Part shown: one piece after another, positions 43,049 through 52,772 of the stretch
How the letters are laid out: each line of letters opens with the position of its first letter
Numbering within the stretch: the stretch's first letter is position 1
DNA from: an uncultured Prevotella sp.
GTDB lineage: Bacteria; Bacteroidota; Bacteroidia; Bacteroidales; Bacteroidaceae
Reading direction: 5' to 3'
Assembly: GCA_946998295.1 (NCBI GenBank)
Contig: CAMPYS010000005.1
Location: forward strand, 1 to 64,000
DNA length: 64,000 nt
The notes under the pieces: generated by a model
Seen by the model: the letters and a program-made list of their open reading frames with translations, nothing else
Database searches by the model: none
Told to the model about the DNA's origin: nothing
Program-made: the position numbers and the translations under genes

Positions 43049-45565
43049 ATGAAAACATTTAAGAAAGTATTACCAGACAGTATAATTGTATTATTATTTG
43101 CATTAATATCGTTTGCTTATTTTATAGTGCCAATATTACAAAATAAAATTTTATATCAGCATGATTCTGAAGCTGCTGTAGGATTGGAGCAAGAGATAAA
43201 GCAATATAGAGATAAAACAGGAGAAACTTCACGTTGGACTAATGCCATATTCTCTGGTATGCCAACTTACCAAATAGCTCCTTCATATAGCTCAACAGAT
43301 AATTTGTCTATGGCTATGGATGCATACCATCTATGGTTGCCTAATTATGTTTGGTTTTTATTTGCTTATTTATTAGGATTTTATATATTATTACGAGCTT
43401 TTGATTTTAGACCTTATTTAGCTGCATTGGGAAGTATATTTTGGGCCTTCTCTTCCTATTTCCTTATTATTATTGCTGCAGGTCATTTGTGGAAGGTCAT
43501 GGCATTGGCCTATCTTCCTCCTATGATAGCAGGATTAGTTTTATTATATAAAGAAAAATATTTATGGGGCTTTGTTGTTACAGCCTTATTTACAGCTTTT
43601 GAGATTAAGGCAAATCATTATCAAATGACTTATTATTATTTATTTATAATACTATTTATAATTATAAGTTATTTTGTTCAAGCTGTAAAAAATAAAAGTA
43701 TAAATAAGTTTTTTAAGGCTACAGGAATAGCTGCATTTGCCGCATTAATAGGAATAGCTATAAATATTTCTAGCCTTTATCATACATGGCAATATCAAAA
43801 GCAGTCTATTAGAGGAAAGAGTGAATTGGTTACGAAGACTACTCCAAACCAAACATCATCAGGACTTAACCGAGATTATATAACTCAATGGAGTTATGGC
43901 ATAGATGAAACTTTAACACTACTTGTCCCTAAGGCTAAGGGAGGAGCAAGTCAGCCTTTATCAAATAGCGAAGTAGCTATGGGAAAAGCTAATCCACAGA
44001 TTCAGGAAATGATACCCGGAATATATCAAGGCATGACACAATATTTTGGAAGTCAGCCAGGTACAAGCGGACCTGTATATGTTGGAGCTTTTGTAGTATT
44101 TCTTTTTATATTAGGTATTTTTATAGTTCGAAATAATATAAAATGGGCTTTACTTGCTGCAACTATTCTCTCTATAGTATTATCATGGGGACATAATTTT
44201 ATGTGGTTTACTAATCTTTTTATAGATTATGTACCAATGTATGCAAAGTTTAGAACGGTTGCAAGTATATTGGTTATAGCTGAATTTACAATACCTTTGC
44301 TTGCCATTCTTGCTTTGAAGCAAATTATAGCTGAACCAGATATATTAAAAATAAAAATAAAATATGTTTATGTATCAATAGTTCTTACCTTAGGAACAGC
44401 ATTGTTATTAACAATTTTCCCAGATATAATGGGACCATTTGTTAGTAAAGATGAACAACAGCTTATAGCAAGTATACAAGGTATAACTCCAGATATTGAA
44501 AATTCCATAATATCAAGTATTACAACAATGAGAGCTGCCTTAGTGAGTCATGATGCAAGAAATTCTGTATATATTATATTGATAGGTATAATATTATTAT
44601 TCTGTTTTTATAAACGTAAATTAAAAGCAAATTATCTAATAGCTTGTTTAACAGTATTATGTCTTGTAGATCTTTGGAGCAATGACAAAGACTATTTAAA
44701 TGATGGTATGTTTGTAGAGAAAAGTCAACGGGATATGCCAAGAACACCCTCTTCTACCGACTTAGCTATTTTAAAAGATAAATCTCTTAGTTATAGAGTT
44801 CTTAATTTTGCAGAAAACACATTTAATGATAATTCTACATCATACTTTCATAAGAGTATAGGTGGATATCATCCTGCAAAACTCCAACGTTATCAGGAAC
44901 TTATAGAGAGATATATAGCTCCTGAAATGAAAGCAGCAATGACTGAGATAATGAATGTTCAAGGAAATATGAAAAAGATAAATGGTAGAAAGGTATTTCC
45001 CGTTTTAAATATGCTTAATGCTAAATATTTCATTCTTCCACTGAATAATGGAACTATTCCAATAAAAAATATATATGCACAGGGTAATGCTTGGTTTATA
45101 GATAAAATACAATATGTTAATACTACTACAGAGGAATATGAAGATCTTGATAAAATAGACCTAAGTAAAGAAGCAGTAGCGGATAAGAAAAATAGAGAAA
45201 TTTTAGGATACACTAGTCATCATAGTGAATCTAATACGGTAAAGCTTACTCATTATGAACCTAATAATTTAAGGTATACAGTAAATTCTGTTGCAGGTGG
45301 AATTATAGTATTTTCGGAAATTTATTATCCAGGTTGGACTGCTACAGTTGATGGTAAGCTTACTCCTATAGGGCGTGTAAACTATGTACTTAGGGCAATC
45401 AATATAAAGCCAGGAAAGCATGAGGTGGTATTTGATTTTAATCCTAAATCAATAACAGTTACAGAAACTATAGCTTATGTAGCTATGGGAATACTTGTAT
45501 TAGCAATTATTTTGTTATGTGTAAGGATTTACATGAATATATGTAAGTCTAAGAATATTTTATAA
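43049..45565 (+). CDS. YfhO-family multispanning membrane protein
   Basis: 838 residues with about 12 hydrophobic segments: the first at 11-30, then a group between about 95 and 240, another between about 340 and 480, and one at the C-terminus (about 812-833). The large loop after the first helix (SRWTNAIFSGMPTYQIAPSY) and the soluble C-terminal domain (about 560-810; ending FSEIYYPGWTATVDGK and GRVNYVLRAINIKPGKHEV) are typical of YfhO, a GT-C-fold family believed to glycosylate envelope polymers such as lipoteichoic acid in Firmicutes. In Bacteroidetes the substrate is unknown. The TamA-like gene follows after 27 bases. Confidence 0.88.
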   Translation: MKTFKKVLPDSIIVLLFALISFAYFIVPILQNKILYQHDSEAAVGLEQEIKQYRDKTGETSRWTNAIFSGMPTYQIAPSYSSTDNLSMAMDAYHLWLPNYVWFLFAYLLGFYILLRAFDFRPYLAALGSIFWAFSSYFLIIIAAGHLWKVMALAYLPPMIAGLVLLYKEKYLWGFVVTALFTAFEIKANHYQMTYYYLFIILFIIISYFVQAVKNKSINKFFKATGIAAFAALIGIAINISSLYHTWQYQKQSIRGKSELVTKTTPNQTSSGLNRDYITQWSYGIDETLTLLVPKAKGGASQPLSNSEVAMGKANPQIQEMIPGIYQGMTQYFGSQPGTSGPVYVGAFVVFLFILGIFIVRNNIKWALLAATILSIVLSWGHNFMWFTNLFIDYVPMYAKFRTVASILVIAEFTIPLLAILALKQIIAEPDILKIKIKYVYVSIVLTLGTALLLTIFPDIMGPFVSKDEQQLIASIQGITPDIENSIISSITTMRAALVSHDARNSVYIILIGIILLFCFYKRKLKANYLIACLTVLCLVDLWSNDKDYLNDGMFVEKSQRDMPRTPSSTDLAILKDKSLSYRVLNFAENTFNDNSTSYFHKSIGGYHPAKLQRYQELIERYIAPEMKAAMTEIMNVQGNMKKINGRKVFPVLNMLNAKYFILPLNNGTIPIKNIYAQGNAWFIDKIQYVNTTTEEYEDLDKIDLSKEAVADKKNREILGYTSHHSESNTVKLTHYEPNNLRYTVNSVAGGIIVFSEIYYPGWTATVDGKLTPIGRVNYVLRAINIKPGKHEVVFDFNPKSITVTETIAYVAMGILVLAIILLCVRIYMNICKSKNIL

Positions 45566-45592
45566 ATATATTATGAGTATGCTGTTATAGTT

Positions 45593-47917
45593 ATGAAGAA
45601 ATATGTTTGTATAGAGTTACTTTTATTTTTATTTTATAATTTATTAGGAGTAATATATTTTACATCATGTTCTACAACTAAATCCTTACCAAAAGATGAA
45701 CAACTTTATGTGGGTATGAAACCTACTATTTATACCCCAAAAGTATCATCATCTTATTCTCGTTCTGTTAAAGAAGAGCTTGACATAGTTCTTGCTACAA
45801 AACCAAACTCGTCTTTGTTTAATAGTCCTTTTTTAAAATCCCCATTCCCTATAGGACTATGGTTGTGGAATGAATTCTCTACAGATACAACTAAATTTGC
45901 ACGTTGGATAACTAGGACATTTGCAACAAGTCCTATTACTATGAAAAATGCAAACCCTGATCTTCATGTTTCTGTAGGGAAAAATTTACTTGCAAAACGA
46001 GGTTATTTAAATGCTAAAATAACCTATAAAACTATACCACAACATAATAAACGAAAAATAAAACTTCAATATAATGTAAATCTGGGGAAACTTTGGACAA
46101 TAGATACTCTTAAATATAATGATTTTATATATAAACAAGATAGTTTAATAAAAGCTGATAGTTTTCAATGTAAATTAAAACCTAACGCTCCATTTAATAT
46201 TGCATCTCTTGAAGCAGAACGGCAAAGGATAACACATTTGCTAAAAAATAATGGATATTATTTTTATACTCACAATAGCACTATCTATATAGCAGATACC
46301 TCTACGATTAAAGGGAAAATAAATTTGCATCTTAAAATGAATAATGATTCCCTTAATAAAGATGCTATAAAACAATGGAGAATAGGAAAAATTACAATTA
46401 ACTTGAGACATAATTATTTTGAGTTACTACATAAGAATATTAAATTTGATGGACTAAATATTTATTATATGGGTAAGAATATACCTTTACGTCCAAAAGT
46501 TATAAGAACTAATATTCTCTTTAGAGAAGGAGAGAAATATTCTCTTGATAAACATAAAGAGACATTAGACAGATTTAATTCTATAGGACTATTCTCTTCA
46601 ACAAATATTACGTTTACACCATCAAATCTTTCAGATAGTTGCACAACATTAGATGCTAATTTTGATTTAATGTTTGACAAGCCTTATGATTTTTATATGG
46701 AGGCCTATGGACGAGGAAAAACTTCAGGAAAGTATGGACCAGAGCTTATACTTGGAGCAACTAAACGTAATGCTTTTCGTGGGGCAGAGATTCTAAATAT
46801 CAGATTACACGGTTCATATGAATGGGCAACAAAACGAAGTGACGAATCTCATAATTCCAAGAGAATGAATGATTATGGTTATGGAGCAGAAGTTTCACTA
46901 CAGCTTCCAAGACTGTTAATACCATTTCATAATTCTCAAAATACTAAATACATTGAACAACCAAAAACAACTATTAGTACAGCTGTAAACATTATTAAGC
47001 GTTCGAGTTTCTTTAAGCGACATATTGTTTCCGCAGAGATGGTTTATAGTTGGACAAAAGCAGGAAATAGTTCTTTTGTATTTAAACCTTTATCATTAAG
47101 TTACGAATATATGCATAGAGTAACTAATAGGTTTAAAGATTTATTAAGCACTTTACCATATTTGCAATTATCCATGCATGATCAATTTATTCCCAAATCT
47201 ATTTTTCAATATACATACCATAGTCCCAATAACTTTATAAATCCAATACGTTGGACCACTTCTGTTTCAGAAGCATCTAATTTGTTATCATTAATTTATC
47301 TTGCAGCAGGAAAATCATTTAACGAAAAACAAAAGACATTATTTAAAAATCCATTTGCACAGTTTCTCAAATTAGAAACGGATTTTACTAAAATATGGCA
47401 ATTAACTCCTAAAAATACATTTGTAGCACATTTTAATGCAGGAATGGTTTGGGCATATGGTAATAGTAAGTTTTCTCCTTATTCTGAACAGTTTTTTATA
47501 GGAGGTGCTAATAGTTTGCGAGCTTTCAATGCACGAGAAATAGGACCAGGAACTTATGTGGCAGCAGATGGTAAGAAATCTTATGTGGAGCAAACTGGTG
47601 AGATTAGGTTACAAGCTAATTTAGAATATCGTCCACATATAATAGGAAATATTTATGGTGCTTTATTTTTAGATGCAGGTAATGTCTGGACATTGCACGA
47701 GGATGTAAATCGTCCTGGTTCACAATTCTTATTTGATAGATTTTTCAAACAAATAGCATTAGGAACAGGAATAGGAATACGTTATGATATAAGCTTTTTT
47801 ATGATACGTATAGATTGGGGTATAGGACTACATATACCTTATTCTAATGGATTTTATAATATAAAAAAATTTAGTGATGCACAAACAGTCCATTTTGCTA
47901 TTGGACTTCCATTTTAG
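45593..47917 (+). CDS. TamA/BamA-family outer-membrane barrel lipoprotein
   Basis: 774 residues. Lipoprotein signal with Cys26 in YFTSCSTTKS; POTRA-like repeats about 100-330 (for example LHVSVGKNLLAKRGYLNAKI and NILFREGEKYSLDKHKETLDRFNSIGLFSS, the latter a textbook POTRA helix-strand); then a C-terminal Omp85 barrel (about 360-774) with GGANSLRAFNAREIGPG (the RGF/RAF-type lid-lock motif) and terminal AQTVHFAIGLPF ending in Phe. Such proteins insert or assist outer-membrane proteins. A lipidated N-terminus is typical for the Bacteroidetes variant. A TamB-like gene lies convergently next to it and is the probable partner. Confidence 0.88.
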   Translation: MKKYVCIELLLFLFYNLLGVIYFTSCSTTKSLPKDEQLYVGMKPTIYTPKVSSSYSRSVKEELDIVLATKPNSSLFNSPFLKSPFPIGLWLWNEFSTDTTKFARWITRTFATSPITMKNANPDLHVSVGKNLLAKRGYLNAKITYKTIPQHNKRKIKLQYNVNLGKLWTIDTLKYNDFIYKQDSLIKADSFQCKLKPNAPFNIASLEAERQRITHLLKNNGYYFYTHNSTIYIADTSTIKGKINLHLKMNNDSLNKDAIKQWRIGKITINLRHNYFELLHKNIKFDGLNIYYMGKNIPLRPKVIRTNILFREGEKYSLDKHKETLDRFNSIGLFSSTNITFTPSNLSDSCTTLDANFDLMFDKPYDFYMEAYGRGKTSGKYGPELILGATKRNAFRGAEILNIRLHGSYEWATKRSDESHNSKRMNDYGYGAEVSLQLPRLLIPFHNSQNTKYIEQPKTTISTAVNIIKRSSFFKRHIVSAEMVYSWTKAGNSSFVFKPLSLSYEYMHRVTNRFKDLLSTLPYLQLSMHDQFIPKSIFQYTYHSPNNFINPIRWTTSVSEASNLLSLIYLAAGKSFNEKQKTLFKNPFAQFLKLETDFTKIWQLTPKNTFVAHFNAGMVWAYGNSKFSPYSEQFFIGGANSLRAFNAREIGPGTYVAADGKKSYVEQTGEIRLQANLEYRPHIIGNIYGALFLDAGNVWTLHEDVNRPGSQFLFDRFFKQIALGTGIGIRYDISFFMIRIDWGIGLHIPYSNGFYNIKKFSDAQTVHFAIGLPF

Positions 47918-47978
47918 GATTTTAATGTTTTTATAATCTTATGTAAATTTACTTAGCTCTATTATTAAATTCTTTTGG

Positions 47979-48191
47979 TTATGGTTCTGTTCCGGGTTCT
48001 ATTTCTGGCCCAAAATATAGATCATCAGTTCCTCCATCAATTAAGGGAACGACGTTAGTATTTATATCACTTTTAGTATTATTACAAAACATGTATTCAG
48101 TTATAAATTTAATAACCTGTATATTAGGTGGGTATATAGTTTCTTCATTTATTAAAAATTTAAAGTATCTTCTTATTATATAAGCCCCAAG
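47979..48191 (-). pseudogene. Open reading remnant without a normal start, acidic Pro/Gly tail
   Basis: Within the 336-base gap between the TamA- and TamB-like genes, the minus strand stays open for 71 codons: LGAYIIRRYFKFLINEETIY, then PNIQVIKFITEYMFCNNTKS and VVPLIDGGTDDLYFGPEIEP, ending GTEP-stop. There is no ATG/GTG/TTG at the beginning; the only Met gives 37 residues. The composition is protein-like and the tail is distinctive, but I do not recognise it. It is probably the 3' remnant of a lost gene, or a small peptide gene starting at the internal Met. Confidence 0.25.
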
Positions 48192-48253
48192 TTATAATAA
48201 AAAATAAAGAAATGTGCAAATAATACTTTTTTTGTGTTTTGTTTACAATAAAA

Positions 48254-51200
48254 TTATTGCTTATTTATATTAGATTTTTTCTTTTTTTTGAATATATTAA
48301 ACAGTTCTTTAATAGAGTTGAAATCTTTTTTCATTATTAATCCTATACCTTGAGTGTTTAGAGAGCTTCTTGTGAAATATCTATCATTAGCCCTATTATA
48401 GAAATTTAATGAGAGATTACCACTTGGTAAAAGTAGGTATTTAATATCAAAGTCTCCTATTAAAGAAGATGTATTTGTTTTTACATTATCTCTATATCCA
48501 AACTGACCATTTATTAATAGCCTATTATCCAATAACGACCCAGAAAGTATGCCCTCGTATTCAGCATTATTTAGTCCTTGATTACCTGTGGCAATATTAG
48601 TTCCTAAATTCCAATTTGACACTTTGATAACATTAGATAATAATGTATTTATTTGTTGAGAAATAGTTCCTGACAAAATACTTTGCATAGCTAACGATGT
48701 AGTACTTGGCTCCTCTTGTTTGGAGGGCTGTTGTAATTGGTAGTTATTTGTGAGTTGTGGATAGAAACGTCCTACCGCCAATAAATATAATACTTGTTGG
48801 TTAAGCCCTTGTTGAGAATTTATGATAGATTTAACCATTTGTTCAGCATCTGGCGATAGTTGAGGAAGTTCTAATCCAAAATTAGCTTTAGGTGTAGCTG
48901 GAGAACCAGTAATATTTAGAATGCAATTAACTTTTGTATTATTAGCTCTAAATGATTTTCCTATTTGTAAATCACTTAATGGAACAGAATTTAGTAGATA
49001 AGAAGCCTTTAGATTTAAATTAGCTGCAAAAGGATCCCCTTGAAATGTAATAGTTGAATTTGAATCGAAAATAAAATGTTTCTTTATAATATCTTGTATT
49101 GTAAAACTATATGATCCATTATCGATTTTATAATTACCATATAGTTTAAATGACCCTTTATTATAATAGGTTGCTCTTATTGGATTATACCCCTTCAAAA
49201 CTATATTATCATTATTATTCTTATTAAGAATAACTTTTAAAGTAAGATTGTCATTCGTATTTATTGTTGCATTTATAAATAAATCACTTGTTGGTTGTTC
49301 ATTATTAGTTATATCTTGTTTTATCTTTTGTATATTTTTACTATTCCATTTGATGAAAGAACTTTCATCTATAGAGTTTTTATCAGCATTGTAAACTATA
49401 TATGATTTTCTTTCTGGTTTTACGTTTGCATCTATGTTAAAATAGTTATTCCTACCACATATAGAATATGAGCCTGTAGTGTATATCTTACCCCAAAATA
49501 GTTCATTATTATTTTGTGGTTGGTCATAAACAATAGCTTTATTTGTTTTTGCTATTAAATCAAAAGTTATTTGTGTTAAATTGATATGATGTATCGCCCC
49601 ATTTATGTTTACAATATTGTTTTCTTTATCTTTCAGTTTTGACTTTTCTATAATAATCTCATTTGGAATGAGTTTTATAGTGATACTTTTTATTTTATAA
49701 GATGTTTTTAGTGGTTTAATGCTCAGATAACCAGCACCTTTCACTTCACCTTGTAAATTAATTTTATCTAACGGTCCTATAATTCTACATATTCCATTCC
49801 CCCTTAATTTAAATTTATTTATTACTGATTTACAATATGAATGGATAAATTCAAAATTAGTATTATGTGTTTTTATAGGTAAATTTATAAATTGTTTTTT
49901 AAGATCTATATACCCATTTATTTCTGTAGTTCCGTATTGGTCTATTGCTTTAGCATCAATATCTATTTTTTCGATATTATGTATATAGTTAGCTTTAGCA
50001 TATAATATTCCCATTCTTCCATCCTCAAATGTAAAATCTTTCACCTTTATGAAAGCATTTATTTTTTGTTGATTTGATAAAGGGTGTTTTATACGAACAA
50101 GTCCTGTAGCAGTACCTCCAAATTTAACGCTATGAAAATTAAGAATATCAAGAATATAAGGAACATTTATATCTTTTATATTTATAGATAGAGAATCTTG
50201 TTCTTTGTTGGTCGGAAAAGAGTTAATAGCTATAAACTGTTGTTTATTTGCTATTTTAAAGTTTTTGATATTTAGTTGTTTATTCGTATACGATACTTCT
50301 GCTGGTTGTAGTTGCAAATGTATAGTATCTATCATAATATCAGATTTATCAAATAATATATGTGTAGATATGTTGTTATTTATTTTATTTATGCCTATAT
50401 TGTAATTGATATTTGCCTTTATATTGTTTTTGGCTTTTAAATCTATTAATGTTCTTGCTTTAATTTTACCATTATTGGTTGTAGATGCCTCTGTTGTTAA
50501 ATTAGTTTCTCTTCCATCTTTTCCTATATTATTAGCTTTTATTATCGCTTTTAACTTATTGTTTATATCGGCATGTACTGTTCCGTTTAAGGAGTTGAAA
50601 ATAAGAGATTTATATTTAATATTTTTTGTATTTACACTTAGATTTATTTTCTTATCAGCCTCTTCTACATCTGCTATTATAGATATAGGGTTATATAAAA
50701 CAATATTTTTATTGGTAGTTATATTGTTAATGAATTTAGTATTGTATATTTTAGCTTTTATATAAAATCTATCATTACTAATAATACATTTTTTCCTTTT
50801 TATTATTGTGGGTAAGTATTGTGATAATATATTTTGACATTTGTCAATTATAGTGTTATATTCAAATTGTCCCTTAATTTGTATTTTCCCATAGTCTGAA
50901 TTTATTTCTATATATTTATTCTTATTTTTATTATGCGTATTAAGATCTATGTATTTAATATTAAAATTTTCTCTATTATCCTTTATCTTTATATTTTTTA
51001 TTTTCAATTGACTAATAATATTATTTAATGAGTTTCCCACAGCTTTTATATTTCCTTGTAGAGAAATAGTCTTATTTCCAAGTGGTGTAGTTAATCCTAA
51101 GGATTTTAGATTTAAATGATTAGTTGATATTTTAGATGCAATATTTAAATATCCCTTTTTGTTTAAAAACGAATTGATGTTTTTGAATACTCCATTTATT

Positions 51201-52645
51201 GCTATTGCACCTTTTGGATCATTTAGAGATAGTATACCGTTAAATTTATCTTTTGAATATATGCCATTTAAAAATATATTGTGGTATTTTATCGAATTGT
51301 ATTCTATAAAAGGAAATGTGCCAAGTGCTTTTATAGTTTTTAAATCTTTTGTAGCCTTTATATTTATCTTGGACGATAAACAACCTAATTTAGAACTATT
51401 CAGAATATTGCCCAACTTAAACGTATTGGTATTTATTTCTGCAGTTATGTTTTTCTCTGTTATATCTGCCCGTATATTGGCATTCCCCAAACTTGATTTT
51501 AAGACACCATTTACTGTAAAATTATTGCCATACCATTTAAAATATCCTTTATAATTTGCTTTACCTATATGTCTTATAAATTTTGGACAATTAAAATGAC
51601 TAATATAGGCTATTTTGTATATGAATAATGGGGATGTTATAAATTTCTTTACTAAAATATTTCCTTTGGTAAGATTCTTATTTATATAACCTTTTATTTT
51701 TATATATGATGTATTAGACTTTATTGATAGATTTTTAATATTAATCTTTTCTTTTTGAGTATTAATAGAGCCATAAAAACTAAAAATTTCATTTATTCCT
51801 CTTATATTTGGCATGAGTGGTATTAAATCCCTCATATCTATATATGAAGGACTTATGTTTATTTTATGTTGTGCAGTTTTTAAGTCTATATTATTTTTAT
51901 TAAAGTTTATACTATAATACGGTATATTTATATGCGAATTATTGAAATCAAAAATTAAATTTTTTATTATAGCATCTTTCTTATTTGCTTTTAGAATTAA
52001 AGAAAGTTTGGCAATATTAATACCAGTCCCTTCTCGTAAAGAAAGTTTCTTAATATTAGTATCTATATACTTATCAGTCAGACGATTTATATTTATATAT
52101 GCAGATATATTGTTTATTAAAATATGGTTCGGATCGAATTTCTGCTTGTTTCTTACTTTATCTAAAATATCATAAGAAATATTGGAATTATGTATAATAA
52201 GAGTTTTTAATTTTAAATCTAAAGGTGTTTTTTTATTATTATTATTAGATAGAGAATCTATGATGAATTGGAAATTTGTTTTGCTATTATCGCTCTCTTT
52301 ATATAGCTTAGCTTTAAGATCAAAAATCTGGGCAGAAGTAATAATTGTTTTTTGATTTTTTATTAGTTGGAATAAATCCAAATTTGCAGCAATACGAGAA
52401 GCATCTACCATTTTTTCGTTTTTTTTGTCATAAATTGATATATTATCAATAATAAAACGATTAGGCACACTTATATGTATAGCATCTATTATAACTTTTG
52501 TACCGAGTTTTTTTGATAGTAATTCTGTAACTGTTTTACGTATAAAATTTTGACTTTCAGGTATATAAAAAAAAGAGGCTATAAGCAAAATAAAAATTGC
52601 TACAGACCATATAACACAGATAATTATTTTCTTAAAGATTTTCAA
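48254..52645 (-). CDS. tamB: TamB-like (DUF490) translocation/assembly protein, 1463 aa
   Basis: 1463 residues. An N-terminal transmembrane anchor (about 5-27) is followed by AsmA-like sequence (KLGTKVIIDAIHISVPNRFI), over 1000 residues of beta-helical repeats rich in Asn, Ile and Lys, and a C-terminal DUF490/TamB domain (about 1130-1450) with GNYKIDNGSYSFTIQDI, FIFDSNSTITFQGDPF and LPQLSPDAEQMVKSIINSQQ. TamB-type proteins span the periplasm and work with an Omp85 barrel, or in lipid transport between membranes. The start is TTG at 52645: there is no in-frame ATG nearby, and the signal anchor follows directly. It converges on the TamA-like gene, its likely partner. Confidence 0.9.
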   Translation of the reverse strand: MKIFKKIIICVIWSVAIFILLIASFFYIPESQNFIRKTVTELLSKKLGTKVIIDAIHISVPNRFIIDNISIYDKKNEKMVDASRIAANLDLFQLIKNQKTIITSAQIFDLKAKLYKESDNSKTNFQFIIDSLSNNNNKKTPLDLKLKTLIIHNSNISYDILDKVRNKQKFDPNHILINNISAYININRLTDKYIDTNIKKLSLREGTGINIAKLSLILKANKKDAIIKNLIFDFNNSHINIPYYSINFNKNNIDLKTAQHKINISPSYIDMRDLIPLMPNIRGINEIFSFYGSINTQKEKINIKNLSIKSNTSYIKIKGYINKNLTKGNILVKKFITSPLFIYKIAYISHFNCPKFIRHIGKANYKGYFKWYGNNFTVNGVLKSSLGNANIRADITEKNITAEINTNTFKLGNILNSSKLGCLSSKINIKATKDLKTIKALGTFPFIEYNSIKYHNIFLNGIYSKDKFNGILSLNDPKGAIAINGVFKNINSFLNKKGYLNIASKISTNHLNLKSLGLTTPLGNKTISLQGNIKAVGNSLNNIISQLKIKNIKIKDNRENFNIKYIDLNTHNKNKNKYIEINSDYGKIQIKGQFEYNTIIDKCQNILSQYLPTIIKRKKCIISNDRFYIKAKIYNTKFINNITTNKNIVLYNPISIIADVEEADKKINLSVNTKNIKYKSLIFNSLNGTVHADINNKLKAIIKANNIGKDGRETNLTTEASTTNNGKIKARTLIDLKAKNNIKANINYNIGINKINNNISTHILFDKSDIMIDTIHLQLQPAEVSYTNKQLNIKNFKIANKQQFIAINSFPTNKEQDSLSINIKDINVPYILDILNFHSVKFGGTATGLVRIKHPLSNQQKINAFIKVKDFTFEDGRMGILYAKANYIHNIEKIDIDAKAIDQYGTTEINGYIDLKKQFINLPIKTHNTNFEFIHSYCKSVINKFKLRGNGICRIIGPLDKINLQGEVKGAGYLSIKPLKTSYKIKSITIKLIPNEIIIEKSKLKDKENNIVNINGAIHHINLTQITFDLIAKTNKAIVYDQPQNNNELFWGKIYTTGSYSICGRNNYFNIDANVKPERKSYIVYNADKNSIDESSFIKWNSKNIQKIKQDITNNEQPTSDLFINATINTNDNLTLKVILNKNNNDNIVLKGYNPIRATYYNKGSFKLYGNYKIDNGSYSFTIQDIIKKHFIFDSNSTITFQGDPFAANLNLKASYLLNSVPLSDLQIGKSFRANNTKVNCILNITGSPATPKANFGLELPQLSPDAEQMVKSIINSQQGLNQQVLYLLAVGRFYPQLTNNYQLQQPSKQEEPSTTSLAMQSILSGTISQQINTLLSNVIKVSNWNLGTNIATGNQGLNNAEYEGILSGSLLDNRLLINGQFGYRDNVKTNTSSLIGDFDIKYLLLPSGNLSLNFYNRANDRYFTRSSLNTQGIGLIMKKDFNSIKELFNIFKKKKKSNINKQ

Positions 52646-52652
52646 AGTGGTG

Positions 52653-52660
52653 CAAATCTA
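52653..52660 (-). promoter_or_regulatory. -7 element of the tamB-like gene, close to its TTG start
   Basis: Minus strand 52660-52653 reads TAGATTTG (TANNTTTG). Transcription would begin about at the TTG start codon (52645), so the mRNA may be nearly leaderless. Confidence 0.35.
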
Positions 52661-52723
52661 CAAATTTTCCAATTTATTGTGAAATTAATGTAGTAAAAAG
52701 TTTTTAAACTACTTAAATTATCG

Positions 52724-52731
52724 TACATTTG
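52724..52731 (+). promoter_or_regulatory. -7 element of the nqr operon
   Basis: TACATTTG matches TANNTTTG, 41 bases before the nqrA ATG; a T-rich tetranucleotide lies 19 bases upstream as a weak -33 element. It is divergent from the tamB promoter about 65 bases away. Confidence 0.5.
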
Positions 52732-52772
52732 CAGCAATTTTTAACGCGTTAGATATTTAATCTTTTAATATT

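Noticed and set aside
50205..52175. Plus-strand frames within the 1463-residue TamB-like gene.
   Set aside because: Antisense shadows produced by Asn/Ile/Lys-rich codons; no domain signs.
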